Assembly (NCBI GenBank): GCA_001940755.1
Contig: MEHH01000015.1
Span: 1 to 20,296, forward strand
Source: Candidatus Heimdallarchaeota archaeon AB_125
GTDB lineage: Archaea > Asgardarchaeota > Heimdallarchaeia > Heimdallarchaeales > Heimdallarchaeaceae
Reading direction: 5' to 3'
DNA: 20,296 nt
Shown here: positions 14,153 through 20,296 of the stretch, piece by piece
How the letters are laid out: each line of letters begins with the position of its first letter
Position numbering within the stretch: the stretch's first letter is position 1
Made by a program: the position numbers and the translations under genes
The notes under the pieces: generated by a model
What the model was told of the DNA's origin: nothing
The model's database searches: none
What the model saw: the letters and a program-made list of their open reading frames with translations, nothing else

Positions 14153-14749
14153 CTAATATTTTCTCTTGGCAAGTTTTTCCTTTAACCAACCATAGATAAT
14201 TACAATTACTACAATTCCTACAATAGCAGCAAAAGCTAGTCCAACACCAATGATTATGTTTGAAGGGCCACCGAAATCAATAACAGATACTGTAATGTTT
14301 TCTGCAGCTATATAATCAATAGCAGAAGGTCCAAAAGTATCATGTGGGTGATAAACATCAAGAGCTTTGAAATATATAGTAACATTATAACTTGCTTCTG
14401 GGCTTGTGATTTCCTCTCTAAGAGTACCTGTTAAACTGGCTCCTGGTTCAAGTGTTCTATGATGAACATCATAAGTTATAGTGTAGGTTGTATTGAATCT
14501 GTCATTTCCACCTGTATGAATAAATTCAGCATTAAAGGATATAACATCCATTTCTAAGTCACCAAAATTAACAAGTGTTGCTTGAATAGTAACTCTAGTA
14601 TTTCTAACAATATTTGTATCGGTTATACGTCCATTTAAAGCACCAATATACTGATCCGATTGTGCTCTAGAAACGTTTGAATGGGGATTTAACATAAACA
14701 TAGCTAATAATAGAAAAAAGCCAGTCTTTACCCAGATTTTTTTATTCAT
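14153..14749 (-). CDS. Secreted, C-terminally anchored protein coupled to atpE
   Basis: From the ATG at 14749 this is a 198-residue exported protein. It has an N-terminal signal segment (about 8-20, with AQ near 29-30 as a possible cleavage area) and a beta-rich ectodomain resembling a single CARDB/Ig-like domain, with a VTIQATLVNFGD strand and LEPGASLTGTL. A strongly hydrophobic TM (about 165-188) and a basic cytoplasmic tail follow. Several N-x-S/T sequons are present. AAGGTTGA precedes the ATG with a good ribosome-binding spacing; a TTG at 14758 overlapping the atpE stop is a weaker alternative. It lies 5 bp after atpE, so it is almost certainly co-translated with it. The function is unknown. 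Confidence 0.75.
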   Translation of the reverse strand: MNKKIWVKTGFFLLLAMFMLNPHSNVSRAQSDQYIGALNGRITDTNIVRNTRVTIQATLVNFGDLEMDVISFNAEFIHTGGNDRFNTTYTITYDVHHRTLEPGASLTGTLREEITSPEASYNVTIYFKALDVYHPHDTFGPSAIDYIAAENITVSVIDFGGPSNIIIGVGLAFAAIVGIVVIVIIYGWLKEKLAKRKY

Positions 14750-14754
14750 AAAAT

Positions 14755-15378
14755 TCAACCTTCTTGTGTGAGTAATAATGATAACTCTCTTTTTAGCTTA
14801 TCTAAAGACCTTTCAATTCTCTTCTCATAAGTATTGTCAATGCTGATTCTTCCATCAACTGTTTCTACTCTCACTCCACCCATTGATTGAATGAAATTAC
14901 TTGAGACATTAAATTTCACGTTCAAATCCTTATCTTTGATTTGTTTAGAAATATTATCAAAAAACTGTTTAGAGACGATGTCTTTGTCTTCTTTTCTACA
15001 AAATATAGAAATTTCTGATTGTTTAAGAGTTAGAGTAGCTTCCAAAATCAATTTCTCGAGACTTTTTTCATACTCTTTGGATCCTATGAAAGCAGATATT
15101 TTTTCTTTTGCTTTATCAATCAAATCAGAAACTAAATCATCTCTATATATTGTAATTTGAAGTTTAAGTTCAAGTTCTTTTTTTGCTTTTTCTCTTTGAA
15201 ATTCAGAATCTGCTTTAGTTTTTGCATCTTCTACTATTTTTCCTTGAATTCCTTTGATCTTTCCTTCAGTTTCTTTATTAATTTCAGCAACTGCTTTTTT
15301 CTGATCTGCCAAAATCTCTTTTATTAGCTTCTCAGTGTTTTCTTCAATTTTTCTAGTAATTTCTGGATTGTCACTCAT
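14755..15378 (-). CDS. atpE: A/V-type ATP synthase subunit E
   Basis: Subunit E forms the peripheral stalk of archaeal A-type ATP synthase together with subunit H, linking the catalytic head to the membrane stator. The 207-residue protein has a long charged N-terminal coiled-coil helix (about 5-105) and a C-terminal domain with the family signature GGVRVETVDGRISIDNTYEK (about 166-185), then the conserved RIERS/LDKLKREL end. Length is normal. GAGAGG (15385-15390) is the ribosome-binding site, 6 nt before the ATG. A TATA box is at 15431-15438. The rest of the ATP synthase operon (I, K, C, F, A, B, D) is not in this window, which is unusual for an archaeon. Confidence 0.92.
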   Translation of the reverse strand: MSDNPEITRKIEENTEKLIKEILADQKKAVAEINKETEGKIKGIQGKIVEDAKTKADSEFQREKAKKELELKLQITIYRDDLVSDLIDKAKEKISAFIGSKEYEKSLEKLILEATLTLKQSEISIFCRKEDKDIVSKQFFDNISKQIKDKDLNVKFNVSSNFIQSMGGVRVETVDGRISIDNTYEKRIERSLDKLKRELSLLLTQEG

Positions 15379-15430
15379 TGGAATCCTCTCAAAGCTAGGG
15401 AGAATTTGATAAGGTCTTCATAAGTCGGCA

Positions 15431-15438
15431 TATAAAAA
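15431..15438 (-). promoter_or_regulatory. TATA box for atpE
   Basis: The minus strand reads TTTTTATA about 55 nt before the atpE ATG, leaving a leader of about 30 nt that carries a GAGAGG ribosome-binding site. It gives atpE a promoter separate from the upstream membrane-protein gene. Confidence 0.5.
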
Positions 15439-15488
15439 TTTTGGTTAGGAATTGTTTGTCAATTCCTTGTTAAACCATAGTGATTCTG

Positions 15489-16547
15489 TTACTCAAATAG
15501 TGTTTCATCAGTAGCATATCTGTAAGCGGCAATGAAAAGTCCAAAGAAGATGAGTGCTGAAATGGACACAATGATTGTTACAACAATATCTGGGCGTGCA
15601 AAATATCTAATAAAGAAGTTTACACCAATGAAGATTGGTACCATTAATGTTCCTGCACCACCACCTCCACCATTTTCCTTTGCATGCTTTTTGCGCCATC
15701 TTACAATTGTCTCAAATCCTCCTAAGACTATGGCTATAATATTAATTATGAACATCACGAGTCCTGATGAGTTCCAATCAGCTAAAGCTGCACCATTATT
15801 ATCTACAAAGATAAAGAGCATAAGAATTCCTGCAAACAATAGGATTTTTACTATCAATCCTATGCGTTCTGAAACTTGTTTTGTATAAGAGACTTGAGAA
15901 GCTCCTTCTCTTAAAAACAGAATGAAGTTACCTATTGCCATAGAGCATGCTAAACACAAAACAATCCCATAAAAGATGGGGGAATATCCTGTCCAAATTT
16001 GCCATATAGGAACAAAAACAGTTGAATATTGAGCAAAAAAGGAGATAGTTATCATTAATGGAATAGCAGCTAGAAACAATCCAGGGATAACAACAAGAAT
16101 TGTAGGTATATTTTTCTTTATACCAAAGGCATGTAGAATTAGCTTCACCGCAAAGAAAGATCCAAACACTGCAATTATTGGAGCTGCAAATGGAAAAATC
16201 AGGAAGAATAAACAAAAGATTGCATTGACCATATAGAAGATTTTAGTATCAACTCTAACTTTTCCCATAGCTCTCCACATGAGTTCATATGAATTTGCCA
16301 TTCTAGTAGCTCTAATAATGGAAGCTAATGTGAATGGCAGTGCAAATATTAGAGGAGCTATTATTCGCAAAATTACTAATTCAGCTGTTCCCTCCAATGG
16401 ATTAGTACTAGACCAAAAGAAGAATCCAGCAAGTGATGCACTTTTCATTGGTTCGACATTCATCCATATAAAGAAATATGCTGGAAAGATGAATATTTGT
16501 AATAAAACAATTAATCTGTTAATCATTAATCCTCTAGTATCTACCAT
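15489..16547 (-). CDS. Polytopic membrane protein of unknown function
   Basis: This is a 352-residue integral membrane protein with about nine hydrophobic segments and short loops. Notable are an early WSSTNPLEGTAELV segment, RATRMANSYELMWRAMGK in a cytoplasmic-looking loop, a GGGGGAG loop after RWRKKHAKEN (about 290-302), and an acidic C-terminus. I do not recognise the family. The ATG at 16547 has AAGGTG (16554-16559) 6 nt upstream; a TTG at 16550 is less likely. It lies 110 bp upstream of atpE on the same strand and is divergent from the coiled-coil gene at 16645. Its position beside atpE suggests a membrane-energetics or envelope role, but nothing in the sequence proves this. Confidence 0.8.
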   Translation of the reverse strand: MVDTRGLMINRLIVLLQIFIFPAYFFIWMNVEPMKSASLAGFFFWSSTNPLEGTAELVILRIIAPLIFALPFTLASIIRATRMANSYELMWRAMGKVRVDTKIFYMVNAIFCLFFLIFPFAAPIIAVFGSFFAVKLILHAFGIKKNIPTILVVIPGLFLAAIPLMITISFFAQYSTVFVPIWQIWTGYSPIFYGIVLCLACSMAIGNFILFLREGASQVSYTKQVSERIGLIVKILLFAGILMLFIFVDNNGAALADWNSSGLVMFIINIIAIVLGGFETIVRWRKKHAKENGGGGGAGTLMVPIFIGVNFFIRYFARPDIVVTIIVSISALIFFGLFIAAYRYATDETLFE

Positions 16548-16615
16548 CAAAGCACCTTGAAAAGAAAAGACTATCCAGATAAAAAAACGTTTCCTTTTCC
16601 CGTCAACAACTAAAC

Positions 16616-16623
16616 TTTATTAA
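16616..16623 (+). promoter_or_regulatory. Near-palindromic TATA box between divergent genes
   Basis: TTTATTAA is centred 25 nt before the TTG at 16645. Read on the other strand it is TTAATAAA, about 70 nt before the ATG at 16547, so the same element could serve both directions. A second minus-strand box (A7 run at 16581-16587) is possible for the membrane-protein gene. Confidence 0.4.
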
Positions 16624-16644
16624 GTTAATTCTAAGTATAATCTA

Positions 16645-17889
16645 TTGAAGGTTATGACTGAAAATCCAGTTTCCATAGAAGAGCTTCTTAAGAAGTACAG
16701 CATCCAACCTCATGATTTAGAATATATTCTTAATTTCATGCAAAAAGAGAATATTTCTCCTCAATTAGCAATGCGTAGAATTAAGTTATTTGAGAAACTC
16801 CAAGAAAAAATGTCTCAAACACAATCAGATGAAAAAGTTCGCGAACTTACAACAGAGTTAGACCAATTATCTAAATTAGTTGAAGATCTTCAGAAGGAAA
16901 AGGTAGATTTGGATAAAGAAATAGAGGATACCAGATTACAACAAGATTTGTTTAATGCTGAAAGAGAAGAACTAAAATTGCAGATGCATGCACTTATGGG
17001 ATCAATTGAATCTATTGAAACTGAAGCTGAAAAAGGAGAAGAAAAACTACACGAAGAAAATGTAGATCTTAAGAAGAAACTCAGTTTAATGGTAGCGGGA
17101 AGTCAAACCTTAAAGGAAAAAGTACTAAAATTTGGGGCTGAATCTCCTTCTTTGAAAACAGTTGTTGAATCAATCGATATTGGATTAGATGCAATTATTA
17201 ATTCAAGACAAATTCCTCATATTACTTTATCAGTTCCAAAAGATGCTTTTACTTCTCCATCAAAATCAATACCTGTTTCAACATCTACTGGTTCTATGCC
17301 AGCTCCTAAAGAAGCAGAAACAATATCACCAGATCAAATTAAGTTCGCTACACCAATTTCTGAAAAGAAAGAATCTGCACCTGCAAGAGCAGAACCAGCT
17401 AAGATAAGCTATTCTCCTGCAAAGGAATCTAAGCCTGCCGCATCTAGTGGTTCATCAAAACCTATGATTAAGGAGAATATTTTCGCAGAACAAGAAGAAA
17501 AACCATCATCTATGCCTGCACCTGAAGCAGAATCAACACCTCCTTCAAAAGCAGAACCTGAACCCAAACCGGAACCTAAACCTGCACCTAAAAGAGAATC
17601 TAAACCTGCTAAAATAGATGTAAGTACAAAACCTGTTACAGATGAATCAGCCGTTTCCTCAAAAATCGAAAAAATATTGCGATTATTTATGTCATATGCC
17701 CAACAAGCAGACACTGATGAAAACTGGAAAGCTAGAATATCTGCTATTTGTGATATGGATGAAGCTTACGTTGAATTAGGTGGATTAGCAATGTCACAGA
17801 TATATGCTTATCAGACCCAATCTATCAAGAAGAAAAAGGAATTTGAGAGACTCATGAATTCTTGGATTGAGAATGGTATTCCTAGATGA
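16645..17889 (+). CDS. Coiled-coil protein with Pro/Lys/Glu-rich linker
   Basis: This 414-residue soluble protein has three parts. A compact helical N-terminus (about 8-50; IEELLKKYSIQPHDLEYIL) could be a small binding domain. A coiled coil spans roughly 50-160 with heptad-like Leu/Glu/Lys patterning. A long disordered linker (about 195-330) rich in Pro, Ala, Ser, Lys and Glu ends in a PEPKPEPKPAPK repeat. A conserved-looking helical C-terminal domain (about 335-414), with Trp in ENWKAR and NSWIENG, closes it. No membrane segment is visible. The layout suggests a scaffold or tether between two partners. The TTG start is chosen because it lies 25 nt from the TATA box; an ATG three codons in (16654) is the alternative. 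No named family was recognised. Confidence 0.8.
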   Translation: MKVMTENPVSIEELLKKYSIQPHDLEYILNFMQKENISPQLAMRRIKLFEKLQEKMSQTQSDEKVRELTTELDQLSKLVEDLQKEKVDLDKEIEDTRLQQDLFNAEREELKLQMHALMGSIESIETEAEKGEEKLHEENVDLKKKLSLMVAGSQTLKEKVLKFGAESPSLKTVVESIDIGLDAIINSRQIPHITLSVPKDAFTSPSKSIPVSTSTGSMPAPKEAETISPDQIKFATPISEKKESAPARAEPAKISYSPAKESKPAASSGSSKPMIKENIFAEQEEKPSSMPAPEAESTPPSKAEPEPKPEPKPAPKRESKPAKIDVSTKPVTDESAVSSKIEKILRLFMSYAQQADTDENWKARISAICDMDEAYVELGGLAMSQIYAYQTQSIKKKKEFERLMNSWIENGIPR

Positions 17890-17890
17890 A

Positions 17891-17913
17891 ACTTTCTCTA
17901 TTCTTTCTAATTT
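17891..17913 (+). terminator. Pyrimidine-rich tract after the coiled-coil gene
   Basis: A C/T-rich tract begins 2 nt after the stop codon, similar to those after other genes in this window, and lies before the tRNA gene. Confidence 0.35.
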
Positions 17914-17992
17914 ATGTATTTATTTTAACTTAGTTTCATGTTAAGCTTTCAACAGAAGAGATAAAAAGTATAATGAAAAAGAAAATTAGTAT

Positions 17993-18085
17993 GGGCCAGT
18001 AGTCTAGCGGATAAGGCACCAGCCTTCGGAAGATAATACTGAAGACAGCTGGGGGTCGCAGGTTCGAATCCTGCCTGGTCCGCCA
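17993..18085 (+). tRNA. tRNA-Arg (anticodon UCG) with 17-nt intron
   Basis: A full cloverleaf can be drawn. The acceptor stem GGGCCAG (17993-17999) pairs with CTGGTCC (18075-18081), with one G-T pair. The D-stem is GTCT/AGGC (18002-18005/18014-18017), the anticodon stem CCAGC/GCTGG (18019-18023/18048-18052), and the T-arm GCAGG-TTCGAAT-CCTGC (18058-18074). The discriminator is G (18082) and CCA is encoded (18083-18085). The anticodon TCG is at 18026-18028, so it reads CGN arginine codons, mainly CGA. The anticodon loop is interrupted by an intron at the canonical 37/38 site (listed separately). After removal the loop is CTTCGGA, a normal seven bases. Confidence 0.95.
18030..18046 (+). other. 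tRNA intron with canonical bulge-helix-bulge
   Basis: The 17-nt intron follows position 37. CTTC (18024-18027) pairs with GAAG (18041-18044) to make a 4-bp central helix. It is flanked by three-base bulges GGA (18028-18030) and ACA (18045-18047), each cut between the second and third base. The hairpin is closed by a loop beginning AG and ending CT. This is the textbook substrate of archaeal tRNA splicing endonuclease. Confidence 0.92.
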
Positions 18086-18110
18086 TAATATCAAATTGTG
18101 TTCTATCAAA

Positions 18111-18119
18111 AAATATAAA
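18111..18119 (+). promoter_or_regulatory. TATA box for the 18139 gene
   Basis: AAATATAAA is centred 24 nt before the ATG at 18139 but only 15 nt before the earlier in-frame ATG at 18130, favouring the later start with a leaderless mRNA. Confidence 0.5.
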
Positions 18120-18138
18120 CTAAATCCGAATGATTAAA

Positions 18139-18891
18139 ATGATAAGTAAGAAATCTGATAAATTACTCTTTGTTTCTGTTTTCCTAATTACTCTTTTTCT
18201 AATTACTAACTTCAGTTTTTCTGCAGCAGCAGTATCTACTGAATTAGAAGTAGGAGATTGGTTAATCTATGAAGTTTTAGAATCAAATGATACTGAGAAC
18301 GTTTTCTATGGTGCTTTTCCACCTCTCACTTATTTTGGAAATTGGTCTGTAGTTGTTGGTGATAAAATAATATTTAATTTAACATCAGTCACTGAGGAAA
18401 GTATTAACGGAACGCTGTTTTTTGGTAATGATATGACTAACACAACATTCACTAATGTTCGAAATGTTGATGCCGCATTTGGATTAACTATTGGAATTGG
18501 TTCATGGAATGGTGGATTTTGTGCTAATGCTTCTGATTGGTCAAATATCCAATCGACAATTCAATCTACAAATACAACCACAGAGGAAGCTAGTAATTAT
18601 GAACATTCGATTAACGAAAATCCCAAATTCTATGATGTGATGAAGTTCGATACTAAGGATTATTTCGGTCAGTTTACTACTTTATTCTATCACAAAACAA
18701 ATGGTGTTTTACTAAAAGCCGTAACGTTATTTGGATCATATAACTTATCAATTGAGATTATATCAACGAACTTAGAAATTGAAGGCTATACGAAAAGAGT
18801 TTCTATGGACTTGTCAATGATTTTGTTGATACTACCTTTAACCCCTCTTTTCAAATTAGTATACAGTCATTATAGAAAAAAGAAAAGATGA
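18139..18891 (+). CDS. Secreted, membrane-anchored protein rich in N-glycosylation sites
   Basis: This 250-residue exported protein has an N-terminal hydrophobic signal (about 8-30, ending in a small-residue SAAAV stretch), a beta-rich ectodomain, one C-terminal TM (about 225-240) and a HYRKKKR tail. The ectodomain holds eight N-x-S/T sequons, consistent with archaeal surface glycosylation, and starts with VGDWLIYEV, a segment common in archaeal surface proteins with repeated beta domains. A single Cys is seen. The family is not recognised. The start at 18139 follows the TATA spacing; three more codons are possible from 18130. It is transcribed as a single gene between the tRNA and a T-rich tract. 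Confidence 0.75.
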   Translation: MISKKSDKLLFVSVFLITLFLITNFSFSAAAVSTELEVGDWLIYEVLESNDTENVFYGAFPPLTYFGNWSVVVGDKIIFNLTSVTEESINGTLFFGNDMTNTTFTNVRNVDAAFGLTIGIGSWNGGFCANASDWSNIQSTIQSTNTTTEEASNYEHSINENPKFYDVMKFDTKDYFGQFTTLFYHKTNGVLLKAVTLFGSYNLSIEIISTNLEIEGYTKRVSMDLSMILLILPLTPLFKLVYSHYRKKKR

Positions 18892-18915
18892 TTTTTTATA
18901 CTTCTTTTACCCCTT
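18892..18915 (+). terminator. T-rich tract after the 18139 gene
   Basis: A run of six T directly follows the TGA (18889-18891), then further C/T-rich sequence. This is a probable intrinsic archaeal terminator. Confidence 0.4.
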
Positions 18916-18955
18916 ACATTTATCACAAAGGTTTTCATTAACTAGCCACAACAGA

Positions 18956-18966
18956 TATTAAATATA
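18956..18966 (+). promoter_or_regulatory. TATA box for the Yip1 gene
   Basis: TATTAAATATA is centred about 22 nt before the TTG at 18982 and about 30 nt before the ATG at 18991. Either start would have little or no leader. Confidence 0.5.
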
Positions 18967-18981
18967 AGCCAATATAGAGAT

Positions 18982-19833
18982 TTGAGCAACATGAGTGAGA
19001 GTACACAAAAATGTCCTAGTTGTTCTGAGACTGTTCCATTAGAATACTCTGTTTGTCCATTTTGCGGTTTTGGTCTACTTGAATATGAATTGAAGAAATT
19101 TTCTTTCAAACCATCATTTAAAGAAGTCTTCATACGAATGTATAATTTCTTTAGACATCCTTTCAGAACTAGTGAGGAAATTGCTATTGCTACAGAAAAG
19201 AAAGGAGGTAATATTATCTTATTACTATACGCAGTGTTTCTCGCTTTAAGGTACTATATGGTTATGATTAAATCAGGAGTAACTTTTTCTGTAATTTTCG
19301 AATTTGGGCCTGGACTCGATCCTATGAAATCAGGAGAATGGATAATATCTATATCTACAGGATTAATTTTGTTTTTGGTTATTTTTTTCATCATGCCATT
19401 TGTTATATGGATAATGTTGAAGATGTTCATTTTCATATCTACCTGGTTAATGTCCAAGTTTGGAGCTATGTTAGGATCAGAAGCAACTACAAAACAGTTT
19501 AGATCAATTATAGGATACTCTCTTGCCCCAATAGCAGCTGGAGAGTTTCTCGGTATTTTCTTTACGTTGATGGCGCCTTCAGGTGGTTTAGGCGGTTCAG
19601 TTACATATTCTGAATTTGCGGATTACATTTATTTCATCAATTTTGGAGGAGGAAGTGTACCATTATGGATTTTTAAAGGCTTAATGATTATCCTCTGGCT
19701 TATAATGATAATTTATGCTTCAATATCATTGAGAGTTATTGGTAGAATGGCTTGGGTTAATGCTTTTGTAACCATTGCAGTTCCCATAGCATTATTTGTA
19801 TTCTTCTTCTATTTTGCAGGCGTAATTGGATAA
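18982..19833 (+). CDS. Zinc-ribbon Yip1-family membrane protein
   Basis: This 283-residue protein has a cytoplasmic N-terminal zinc ribbon (CPSC and CPFC, first pair at residues 11-14, second at 25-28) followed by a Yip1-type membrane domain. FRHPFRTSEEIA precedes the first TM, and there are five or so hydrophobic segments. FRSIIGYSLAPIAAGEFLG is the family-typical Y-S-x-x-P turn, and the WLIMIIYASISLRVIGRM end matches the usual last helices. Yip1 domains in eukaryotes act in vesicle trafficking with Rab GTPases, whereas in prokaryotes they are widespread and uncharacterised, so no trafficking role is claimed. The start is TTG at 18982 or ATG at 18991. It is a single gene followed by a pyrimidine-rich tract. 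Confidence 0.75.
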   Translation: MSNMSESTQKCPSCSETVPLEYSVCPFCGFGLLEYELKKFSFKPSFKEVFIRMYNFFRHPFRTSEEIAIATEKKGGNIILLLYAVFLALRYYMVMIKSGVTFSVIFEFGPGLDPMKSGEWIISISTGLILFLVIFFIMPFVIWIMLKMFIFISTWLMSKFGAMLGSEATTKQFRSIIGYSLAPIAAGEFLGIFFTLMAPSGGLGGSVTYSEFADYIYFINFGGGSVPLWIFKGLMIILWLIMIIYASISLRVIGRMAWVNAFVTIAVPIALFVFFFYFAGVIG

Positions 19834-19840
19834 CAAAAGT

Positions 19841-19871
19841 TCTTTTACATCTTTTCTTCCATTTTCTCTCC
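19841..19871 (+). terminator. Pyrimidine-rich tract after the Yip1 gene
   Basis: A long C/T tract begins 7 nt after the TAA at 19831-19833 and precedes the ThiL-like gene, probably ending the Yip1 transcript. Confidence 0.35.
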
Positions 19872-19946
19872 TAATTGAGAGGATTTTTGATGTCTATCAG
19901 AAATTCTTTTGAAATTATCTGTTTATCATCTCTTATAGGGAAGAAA

Positions 19947-20296
19947 ATGAGTGAAAAATCAAATCTAACAATGGAAGATATTGGTGAAAAAACATTTCTG
20001 TCTCAACTAACTGATTTAGTTGATGCTCCTGTATTACCCTTCAATGAAGATGCATCAACATTTCCACTCCCTTCTGGAGAAATTTTGGTAATTAATGCTG
20101 ATATGTTAGTTCATAAAACAGATGTTTTACCAGGAATGAAACCAAACCAAATAGGGAAAAAGGCTGTTACTATGTCAGTAAGTGATTTGGTTGCTAAAAA
20201 TACTAAACCTTTAGGGTGTCTTGCAAGTATTGGATTTCCTTCAGATTTACAAGTATCAAAGGCTAAAGAAATAATTTCAGGGATAAAAGATCAATG
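19947..20296 (+). CDS. Thiamine-monophosphate kinase-like protein (ThiL), 3' end outside the window
   Basis: The frame is open from the ATG at 19947 to the last base, giving the first about 116 residues. The sequence fits the N-terminal half of the ThiL/AIR-synthase-related fold: MEDIGEKTFLSQL, then NEDAST at the place of ThiL's GDDAA metal/ATP loop, then NADMLVHKTDVL, GKKAVTMSVSDLVAKNTKPLG and ASIGFP. ThiL phosphorylates thiamine monophosphate to the diphosphate cofactor. The substitution of GDDAA by NEDAS is a departure that could mean a paralogue with other specificity. AGGG/AAG precedes the ATG as a ribosome-binding site. An upstream in-frame ATG at 19890, with GAGAGG before it, would add 19 residues and cannot be excluded. 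Confidence 0.7.
   Translation, partial: MSEKSNLTMEDIGEKTFLSQLTDLVDAPVLPFNEDASTFPLPSGEILVINADMLVHKTDVLPGMKPNQIGKKAVTMSVSDLVAKNTKPLGCLASIGFPSDLQVSKAKEIISGIKDQ

Noticed and set aside
15928..16560. Open frames on both strands overlapping the nine-TM gene (15928-16215 minus, 16279-16560 plus)
   Set aside because: They overlap a well-supported membrane protein with a ribosome-binding site; the minus-strand frame has an odd Cys/Tyr/Ser-rich composition typical of frame shadows.
17189..17714. Low-complexity frames in both strands over the Pro/Lys/Glu linker
   Set aside because: They are by-products of repetitive linker codons: Gln/Leu-rich in one frame, Gly/Ser-rich in the other.
1..20296. CRISPR arrays, insertion sequences, integrase genes or att sites
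   Set aside because: No direct-repeat/spacer pattern, transposase motif or terminal inverted repeats were found; the only tandem repeat is the coding one at 6540-6674.

Overview
The window is about 20.3 kb of compact, AT-rich archaeal DNA. It reads as archaeal because of an eS26 ribosomal protein gene, TrmY and archaeal-type TrmI tRNA methyltransferases, a cyclic 2,3-diphosphoglycerate synthase family protein, an A/V-type ATPase subunit E, an archaeal presenilin-like protease, an intron-bearing tRNA-Arg with encoded CCA, and TATA boxes about 25 nt upstream of start codons (leaderless transcripts). eS26 points to the TACK/Asgard side. Many single-pass surface proteins with Thr/Pro or N-glycosylation-rich ectodomains and a zinc-ribbon Yip1 protein fit an Asgard (perhaps Heimdallarchaeia-like) genome, but that is inference and no marker here settles it.

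Layout. 1-316: a GC-rich left end of unclear nature running into the C-terminal anchor of a surface protein. 375-1499: a duplicated Lrp-like HTH regulator, convergent with a 10-TM FtsX-type permease and its ATPase (1516-5173, minus). 5233-5982 (minus): a 56-residue single-TM protein and a DUF151/bifunctional-nuclease-like protein. 6150-8216: an operon-like trio of an ECF S-component-like membrane protein with a 3 x 15-residue internal repeat, an anchored DUF4430 (transcobalamin C-terminal-like) protein, and a presenilin/SPP-like aspartyl protease. 8297-10439: uS19, a PadR regulator, eS26, TrmY and a small membrane protein. 10544-14140: cDPG-synthase family protein, an SDR oxidoreductase, TrmI and a coupled zinc-ribbon protein. 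14153-16547 (minus): a secreted anchored protein, A-ATPase subunit E away from the rest of its operon, and a polytopic membrane protein. 16645-17889: a coiled-coil/Pro-Lys-Glu-rich protein. 17993-18085: intron-containing tRNA-Arg(UCG). 18139-20296: a secreted anchored glycoprotein-like protein, a zinc-ribbon Yip1 protein, and the start of a ThiL-like kinase cut by the window end.

How the genes fit together. Much of the middle is translation housekeeping: two ribosomal proteins, a tRNA gene and two enzymes that modify neighbouring T-loop positions (54 and 57/58). The most suggestive accessory unit is 6150-8216, where the S-component/DUF4430 pairing resembles corrinoid uptake modules known in bacteria. 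The isolated atpE locus (14153-16547) is the other unusual arrangement. No CRISPR array, insertion sequence, integrase or complete rRNA was recognised.
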